Source: Suillus spraguei
Taxonomy: Eukaryota; Basidiomycota; Agaricomycetes; Boletales; Suillaceae
Length of the DNA stretch: 64,000 bases
Reading direction: 5' to 3'
Assembly (NCBI GenBank): GCA_016800925.1
Contig: JABCPU010000061.1
Span: forward strand, 62,001 to 126,000
The notes under the pieces are model-generated. The model was not told the DNA's origin. It made no database searches and saw only the letters and a program-made list of their open reading frames with translations. The first letter of the stretch is position 1. Each line of letters opens with the position of its first letter. Shown one piece after another: positions 57,874-64,000 of this stretch. Both the position numbers and the translations under genes were made by a program.

Positions 57874-59065
57874 ATTCATAGGTTATCGCATTCATAATTG
57901 AGGCTTACCCTCTGAATAGTGCATCACGTGCATGACTGGCCAGAAAGATGACAACGAGAAATACCAGCACCTTTCTAGATCGCTAATATTATCACGGAGG
58001 TGTAGAATTTGCATTATCCAATTAAGTCTGACAAATCCGTCAACATCAACACTGGTCAACAATTGCCAGGTTGGTTCACAAGTAGCGCGGGTTACAATTT
58101 ATCTTGGTCTTGTGACACTAGCTAGGAATGTTACTCAGATCATATACTCGGGCTTCTTCTGACTATCTCTTCTTCATCGACGCAAGAAAAGCAAATAAAT
58201 CTATCGCGCCAAATTGCCACGGCTTAACCACATGAAAATATACGTGCAGCAAATATTACTTGAGACCTCGAGTGCTCTGCAACCACTTGCTTCTCACCTA
58301 AATTTTATTCACGGTCCCATGTCTCCACCCTCGTCGTCTTCTACCACTTATTTTACCCACCGCTCAGCTCATACTCTCTCCTCCTTGTCATTATACACCA
58401 TTCCACCATCGTTTCCAGTAGCTGGGAAAGCCAATGTACCAGAGTTGAACGTGGGTCCCGTATCACAACTCGTCCTCGCCCTACCTACTGTAATCAGTTT
58501 TTTGCTTCCTTCCAAGCGCATACCTACAAGTTTCTACGTGCCCATTAATGTTGATTCGAGGAGGCGCTGGAAATCAACCATCCGAGTGATATCATCTGAC
58601 GAATCCGAATCTTGGGCAATGTTGCGATTTTGTAAAGTCCATAGTGATTTTCACAAGCGCTTCTATCCACTGAGCTCAACCGAATGAGAAAATCATCGGA
58701 AATCAGGAACATCGCGGGAGCTATTTGATTGCGGAGATGAGCCTTTTTCTGAGTGAACTCGTTCTCACTTATGCGCATATACTAACATGTACTTCTCGCC
58801 CGTTTATGACAACTGCTAGAATAGAGATTTGCAGAGTGACTCACTCTGCAAATTTCTATTCAACATCCTTGCGGCAATAGGAACAGCGCACTGCTTGACG
58901 TGAGGGACGTCAGCCTCTTGTTGGTTTTATTGATAGAATACCTGCTGCAGTCCACCGTTGAATATGGATTGCTCAAGACACGGATGTGGCCATGAGCGAT
59001 TTACCACTTACGTGACAAGCAAGATCATAGTCTCTCACCGGAACAATGCCATACAGCATTTTTAG
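57874..59065. other. gap; one unassigned open frame
   Basis: A Ser/Pro-rich open frame of about 157 codons (58214-58687, +) has no recognised domain and may be chance. Nothing else found. Confidence 0.35.
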
Positions 59066-59350
59066 TTGATCATTGATCAATGTCCGGTCGGCTATCCTGA
59101 CCAGGCAGCGGCTCTCAACTGCGCGTGGTCCCGCCTTGAACGCTTCATTCAGGATATCGACACCGTCATTTCTTTCTTCTACGAAGCCCTTGCTTTATGT
59201 CTACAGGGCCATCCCGATCACGCTTTATCTACCCATCAAGTGTTGATCTTGCGCTACGGCAAGGAGAACACCGCCATCTATATCCAGGATCCGTGCAGCC
59301 ATCCTGAAAGCTATTGCCCCTCTGGCCAGAAGACACTTAATACCGGGTAA
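59066..59350 (+). pseudogene. TPR fragment of a TPR/CHAT-type protein
   Basis: Text such as GYPDQAAALNCAWSRLERF, DIDTVISFFYEALALC and GHPDHALSTHQVLILRYGK is the characteristic 40-odd-residue TPR phrase of large Agaricomycete TPR-CHAT proteins. Only about two repeats remain, with no CHAT protease domain nearby. Such proteins are linked to fungal cell-death and NLR-type systems. Confidence 0.65.
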
Positions 59351-59363
59351 CTCCAAGAACACA

Positions 59364-59783
59364 TCAAGAAGGCATATACCTGATTATGGAATCCCTCCGA
59401 CACTGTTCAATGGGATCCTGGGCGGTCGGAGCATTGCACAGATGTGAGCTTAGTCGACAGAGTCGTGACGTCAGGCGATCTAGGTTCGCCTTATTTTGAC
59501 TACGTCTCTGTGACGCCTTCAAATCAACAAGCAACCTGGTAATAGAATAAGCTCTCACGTCTATGACTTGAAGGATTGACAGTAATCCACTAATAGCAGC
59601 TTGCATCGGAGGGCCAGCAATTGGAATTGCACCCGCAAAGCCCTGAACTGAAGGCAAAAATGTCTGAGCCATATCAGAAGCGTTCTTTGCGGGGCGCCTC
59701 AATCGAACTGCGAATCCTTTGGGCAGATTCAAATTCTTGAAAATAACCTTGATCGAAATTTTGATCCGCAGATAAGAGGGCAT
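59364..59783 (-). CDS. stand-alone NLR N-terminal-type protein, 122 aa
   Basis: Two exons (minus) 59783-59559 and 59507-59364, 51-nt GT-AG intron, phase 0, with ATG and stop. Begins MPSYLRIKISIKVIF, then FLPSVQGFAGAIPIAGPPMQAAISGLLSILQVID, an amphipathic/Gly-rich stretch like the N-terminal effector-proximal domain of fungal NLRs, then NKANLDRLTSRLCRLSSHLCNAP. Resemblance to the region that normally precedes NACHT is from memory of the family. No NACHT follows. It could be a truncated NLR or a small free-standing adaptor. It is convergent with, and 13 bp from, the TPR fragment. Confidence 0.55.
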   Translation of the reverse strand: MPSYLRIKISIKVIFKNLNLPKGFAVRLRRPAKNASDMAQTFLPSVQGFAGAIPIAGPPMQAAISGLLSILQVIDVRAYSITRLLVDLKASQRRSQNKANLDRLTSRLCRLSSHLCNAPTAQDPIEQCRRDSIIRYMPS

Positions 59784-60577
59784 TTTGGTCGAGTGGCTTA
59801 GCTGAGGGAGCAAAGAAAGAAATTTATAACAGGCAGTTGCATGTACAAGCCTCGTGTATATAATTGTAGCCCGCATGGATTCTTGGACAGCTCCGTATTT
59901 ACAGGTTTAGAAAGATTAAATGTCCGATCAACCGACCTCATCGTCTGTCAATGAATCGAGGTTTTGTTATGGGTTCTTGTTATTCTTTCGTCATCAAGGT
60001 GCGTCCCTCGTCGTGTGTCTTGCGCAAGTTCTTAAAGATCACGCGCAGACGAGGCAGTATATAATCTGCGCATTTGCCCGACATCCTGTAGAAGAAGATG
60101 AGTTCAAATGATCAGGGGTGAATGTGGAGACACTCGCGTCAGCCAAATGTAGAGTTCTGGAATGACTTGCTGTGAGTTTTGAATCAGAATTCACTTATGT
60201 AAGCCGAATTGCCTCGAGGCCTTTACCTATTTGTTCCTTTCGGCTTGAAGTTCTTAAAATGACTGATGTCCGCGTGTTGACTTATTCTTGACCAGCAGGA
60301 TCCTTGTTCTTGGCAGCCACAATCCTGTCAGTAACCAGCCAGCTCTCTCTCGAAGCTTGATCGCGCCTAGCCAGTAATCTACGCTTGATGAATATCTGTA
60401 CATGCCGCAATTCAGAGCCTTCTGATCAAGGCCTTTTCACTGTCAACACAACGGCCGAGCCAGAGTGCTCATGACACCGAACGATATCGCTCGTATCGCA
60501 TACATATACTCGACTTAGCAGTGTCTATTCCCTTCTTCCCGTCCCTAACCACAGATGTATCCATCCACTCAACTAAC
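59784..60577. other. intergenic
   Basis: No gene recognised; upstream of the second peroxidase relic. Confidence 0.45.
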
Positions 60578-61415
60578 ATGGGCTTCTTCTCCCTTGTCCC
60601 GCTGTTTCTTCGATATTTGGATCATGTCTTGGGATACGCTCCTCACGCTCTCCACCCTTGTGAAGAGGAAACACTCCATAGTCGATGTCACTCTCGAGGG
60701 TCACCCAGACATGGAGGGCAATGGCCCAAATTTATATCTCCCCAGGTAACCGACTTTCGCTGCTCGCGAAATGCGATGGCCAATCATACCTTCTGTTCTT
60801 TTGCGCTGCACTTTCTCGTTCGCGTGCTTAAGAGAAACTACGACAATGATACATTTAAGTTAGAAGAACTCGACTTACACTATGGTATTGAACACGACGC
60901 CTCACTCTTCGTGAGTAATTTCTCCGCTTGTTCTTGTGAGTTATATGACATGTTTTGTCTTTAGGCCGTGACGCTGTTTTCCAGACGGATTGATCAATAA
61001 AGCATGTAACTTTCATTGAGGAGCTGCTTGCAGCAGCGACTGGCAAGGATAACGACGGGAATGATGTCATCACCGCTAAAGATTCTTCAGGATGTTTGGC
61101 AAGCGTTGTGCAGTACTGCGCGCAGTAAACAAGAAGTTTTCGCTCAGCTTTTTTCACAGGATCTTTGGTGGCGCGAAGTATGTTATTGCATCATTCATTT
61201 GCAAGCATACTTCTGAACGCTCTGTCAGTGCCTCGATCATCTTTGGAGGTCTCATAGATGACTTAGGCAGCTTTCTTCTTCACGAACGGATCCTAGAGGG
61301 CTGGGAGTCGTGCATCCGCCAACTGATGGATTAATTTCAACAAATCTTGAGGTTGGTGTATGTGAGAAGAATTTGGCGCACGTAGCACGAGAGGCTGCTG
61401 CAGAAAGTCATGGTA
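60578..61415 (+). pseudogene. haem-thiolate peroxidase, copy 2
   Basis: Starts MGFFSLVPLFLRYLDHVLGY (hydrophobic leader), then GHPDMEGNGPNLYLP. Around 60755-60790 it reads DFRCSRNAMANH, so the Cys-Pro-Ala-Leu ligand motif is lost, and it jumps straight to TFCSFALHFLVRVLKRNY, skipping the segment and intron present in copy 1. FKLEELDLHYGIEHDASLF and an intron near 60910-60965 follow. TGA occurs after RDAVFQTD, and frames shift near 61085. GWESC replaces the end lost in copy 1. Dead, and damaged independently of copy 1. Confidence 0.8.
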
Positions 61416-62095
61416 CTATTTCTCTTGGATCAAATACTCATGATATGGGGCACTGCATCTGATTTCATTTTAACCTACATGCCACTGCCGTACAACGAAT
61501 CAGTACGATCCCAGATTTCCTTTTGAATTTATGCATCTTGGTCATTTCACTAACTGAAATAATGCATAGGTACCAGCGCAACGCCCTCAAGTGATCACTT
61601 GCACGTCTATCCTTGGGCTACATAATTCTGGATTTGGAAAGCATTCAAGAAACGCCTTGGAACATTACACATGTACTCGTACTACTACTAGTAGTACGAA
61701 TCCACTCGTTGCATGTTGAATCTCTATTCCGCTGCACCGTGTGATTGTACTAATGTATATTGAATTTGCAGTAGCTTGAGTAAAGGGGGCAACCGGCTAT
61801 ATAACAAGGGTAGGTGTGACTACTATTAAAAACCTGCCCCTACCCCGTGCTGTACTTGTTTCGAGTCGATTAAAATTCTCTTGTTATACTTGAATATGGA
61901 TGTAGTCTGATGGGTAGTTAGAGGGATTTAGTAGTGTGCAGCGGCCAGGAGTCGTTGTGAATGGAAATCATCATCGATTCATCGCCGACTTGAACTACCA
62001 AGTAACTTGATCAGATCCATGAATATATGTGTACCACATACGATGAGCCTCGGGATCTTTCATTCGCGGTATATTGCTAATAAGGCATGTATTTA
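61416..62095. other. intergenic
   Basis: Nothing recognised; includes the 3' flank of the J-domain-like gene. A short palindrome ACTACTACTAGTAGTA lies near 61680. Confidence 0.45.
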
Positions 62096-62788
62096 TTACA
62101 CGGTATTAGTACTGTCTCTTTCGTCATCCTGTAGACGCTTGAGGCAGTGAAACACAGCATGAATACCTTCTCGAACAGCATCCACATCCTCAGCCACAAC
62201 CCTGCCAACGACCAACGAGCTCTTATCAGGATGCCACCGCAATATCGAGCTCCGTATCCTACTCCTCTTCGTGACGGTATTAGTCCTGACAGAAAGAGAT
62301 TCGAACAGAAACTCTGAAATCGCAGGTAGCGTGAGAGCATCGGTATCTCTTGATGAAGGCGCCGTCCGAAGCGGCCACGGGATATCTGCGAATGCGAGAG
62401 CCTTGTCTGATGCAGCTAGTGCCTTCCACCGCTCTTCGTACTCTCTCCATCTGTCCATTTTTATTTTTTCTTCGGCTTGTAGCTTGAGCTCTGCGCGGAT
62501 ACGTTCTGTGCGGGCTTTATCGCGGCGCCCTTGGGCGTCGCGCAGAACTCCGCCCCCTCGAACCCACTCTATTTCGCTCTTCTCTATGAGCTCCCGCTCC
62601 TTGTGAAGTCGATTGATACGCTCTTCATTGTGGGGCGGTTTCTCGGTATGCGTCTCGTCCCCTTTCTCGGGTGCACTTTTGTCGATGAATGTCTCTTGGG
62701 TATTGGGAAACTGAGGTATAAATGCGGGGTATGATCTTGATGTGCCCGAGGTTGGAGGAGGAAACGCGAAGTACCCTTTTGTGCTCAT
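62096..62788 (-). CDS. NFKBIL1-like protein with J-domain-like end
   Basis: Single-exon gene of 230 codons. N-terminus is low-complexity (FAFPPPTSGTSRS), then a long charged helix (EERINRLHKERELIEKSE, RAELKLQAEEKIKMDRWREYEERW), then FADIPWPLR, ISEFLFESLSVRTNTVTKRSRIRSSILRWHPDKS and VVAEDVDAVREGIHAVFHCLKRLQ. The order ILRWHPDK followed by a helix with (V/E)DVxAVREGI matches the C-terminal half-J region of NFKBIL1-type proteins, including the HPD triad of J domains. In animals NFKBIL1 has been tied to RNA splicing and signalling; the fungal role is unknown. Looks intact. Start: first ATG of the frame, with no stop between it and the conserved part. Confidence 0.75.
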   Translation of the reverse strand: MSTKGYFAFPPPTSGTSRSYPAFIPQFPNTQETFIDKSAPEKGDETHTEKPPHNEERINRLHKERELIEKSEIEWVRGGGVLRDAQGRRDKARTERIRAELKLQAEEKIKMDRWREYEERWKALAASDKALAFADIPWPLRTAPSSRDTDALTLPAISEFLFESLSVRTNTVTKRSRIRSSILRWHPDKSSLVVGRVVAEDVDAVREGIHAVFHCLKRLQDDERDSTNTV

Positions 62789-62961
62789 GCAGATAGACTA
62801 GTTAATGCAGATGGACAACAAGGTTGAACATGTCTGTTGATTATGTCATCCTAGAAACGGAATCAAATCCTGACAACACCAAGTAGGAGTATGTATGCCA
62901 ATCATGATGCATCATGACAAGAATATGTACCCAACGTTATTGTGCCGAAAATTACTGAAAC

Positions 62962-63999
62962 CTACTGTACTTCACTAGAATGTACCGATCGGATGTCCTT
63001 GTCTCTCTGTGCCTCCCGCGTCAATCTTCCTTTACCCCGTGCGTACTTCACATCTTTCCAGTTGTTCCGAGCAGTATGGAACACCGTCATAGCCCTATCA
63101 TATGCCTCTTCAAACCTTGTGACCTCTCTCCCAAAAATGGCCGCTGCTTCATCTTGATCAACATGACCCGAAAGAATTGTTCGCACTCCAGTAAGCAGAG
63201 CATCAAGGACGGCGACGTTATGTGCGACAAGGAGCGTGTGCGCAGACATCTCGTGGGTGTGCAAAAGGTGGTGCAGATAGGCTCGCGTGAAAGGAGGTAA
63301 GAATTGTTGCTGGCTCGTGCCGTCGTCTGCATGCGCCTGGTGCGACTGAACGTCAACTTTGCTATGGTGAATAGGAAACGCTGGAGCAACTGGAGAGCAT
63401 GCAGCGCAGGGGCAGATGGGCGTTTTAGACGAAGATGTTCTGTCATTGCCAGCGAGAAAGGCGTCTGCCAAACTAATGAAGTCGTGAGCGTACTTTGCGT
63501 CGTACAGGTTATGACCAATGTCGCGTTTACGATGGTCTGGACTACTGTCGTGCTCCTTAGGCACCGGAAAAATAAAATCGAAAGCTACTCCAATATCAGC
63601 TGCTTTTACGGCCCATCCCGCATCGAACACGTCGACTCCAATATCTCTGATCAAACGCAGGATTTCATGAGGGGATCGAACATCCGTGACAAGGCGTGGC
63701 TTCGCGATTGGGAGGGGATCCAATGATGCGTGAAGGAGCTCATTCAATGTAGTGGCTAGGGAAAGGGAAGAAAGAGGCTCGATCATGTCCGATGAGAGCG
63801 ATGTAGGCGTACCAGCCGTGTCAGGTGTTGGCGTTTGAGCTAATGATTCCGAATTCTGCAGAATCAGAGAGTTTTCTGCGATTTCGATGCCTCCGCCCCT
63901 GTCGTTGAGGGTTGAGGGACGAGCTGGTCTGACATGAAAGGTAGCTAGGTCAAATGCATATCCAGCTACTCCTTCATCCAAACATAGCAGTGGTTTCAC
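62962..63999 (-). CDS. queuine tRNA-ribosyltransferase accessory subunit (QTRT2-like), 5' part outside window
   Basis: C-terminal 345 codons; the gene continues past the right edge. QTRT2 pairs with the catalytic QTRT1 to exchange guanine for queuine at the wobble position of GUN-anticodon tRNAs. Visible: DVFDAGWAVKAADIGVAFDFIFP (TIM-barrel segment), the zinc set C-P-C-A-A-C (~residue 197-202 of this piece) and the partner His region YLHHLLHTHEMSAHTLLVAHNVAVL, then a charged tail ending SSEVQ. The assignment to QTRT2 rather than catalytic QTRT1 rests on the HHLL-HEM-AHTLL-HN pattern and is moderately sure, because the catalytic Asp region is beyond the window. Upstream neighbour in the same orientation of the NFKBIL1-like gene, 173 bp apart. 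Confidence 0.75.
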   Translation of the reverse strand: MKPLLCLDEGVAGYAFDLATFHVRPARPSTLNDRGGGIEIAENSLILQNSESLAQTPTPDTAGTPTSLSSDMIEPLSSLSLATTLNELLHASLDPLPIAKPRLVTDVRSPHEILRLIRDIGVDVFDAGWAVKAADIGVAFDFIFPVPKEHDSSPDHRKRDIGHNLYDAKYAHDFISLADAFLAGNDRTSSSKTPICPCAACSPVAPAFPIHHSKVDVQSHQAHADDGTSQQQFLPPFTRAYLHHLLHTHEMSAHTLLVAHNVAVLDALLTGVRTILSGHVDQDEAAAIFGREVTRFEEAYDRAMTVFHTARNNWKDVKYARGKGRLTREAQRDKDIRSVHSSEVQ

Positions 64000-64000
64000 G

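Noticed and set aside
58214..58687. 157-codon open frame as a real gene
   Set aside because: Ser/Pro-rich without a domain, flanked by debris; support too weak, mentioned only in the gap note.
1..64000. tRNA, rRNA or CRISPR features
   Set aside because: No B-box/A-box pair with a cloverleaf, no rRNA signature and no spacer-repeat array seen by eye; CRISPR is not expected in a fungal genome.

Overview
The window is nuclear DNA of a filamentous basidiomycete, most likely an Agaricomycete; Boletales is a guess from gene families only. Reasons: genes carry many short GT-AG introns (about 45-80 nt), two coding exons are only 17 nt, and the families present are typical of that class: a NACHT-type NLR, Ty3 chromoviruses with a C-terminal chromodomain, a CACTA/tnp2-like transposon, peroxygenase-type haem peroxidases, a DUF6533-like 7TM protein and MYND proteins. 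I saw no rRNA, tRNA or CRISPR.

Left part (1-16.1 kb) is mostly genes: a decayed DBP7-type DEAD-box helicase (+), a broken NACHT gene with about 35 nonapeptide repeats (-), an intact six-exon RING/TRAF-zinc-finger gene (+), an intact homeobox transcription factor (-) and a seven-exon Wee1-family kinase of about 1,191 codons (-). Exon phases close without error in the last three.

Middle part (18.3-35.7 kb) is a retrotransposon nest, all on the minus strand. Outer element A (18344-33976) is split by element B (21347-28931), by a solo LTR with an unusual 13-bp flanking repeat, and by an 810-bp inverted-repeat DNA element. Both A and B carry an extra zinc-knuckle ORF after the chromodomain, and the LTR and primer-binding sequences fit Tf1-style self-priming. 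A mosaic of small inverted-repeat elements follows.

Right part (36.9-64 kb): an AGC-like kinase gene with one frameshift; a complete 7,086-bp DNA transposon (39723-46808) with inverted ends, a 7-bp target duplication, an open transposase and two further genes; a 7TM gene; a MYND gene with one frameshift; two dead peroxygenase-type genes; an inverted-repeat element built from GCGCGATACACAAC units; NLR and TPR scraps; an intact J-domain-like NFKBIL1-type gene; and the C-terminal part of a queuine tRNA-ribosyltransferase subunit that runs off the right edge.

A recurring oddity: four otherwise coherent gene models each need exactly one extra base in a short A-run. This is either young pseudogenisation or homopolymer under-calling in the assembly.
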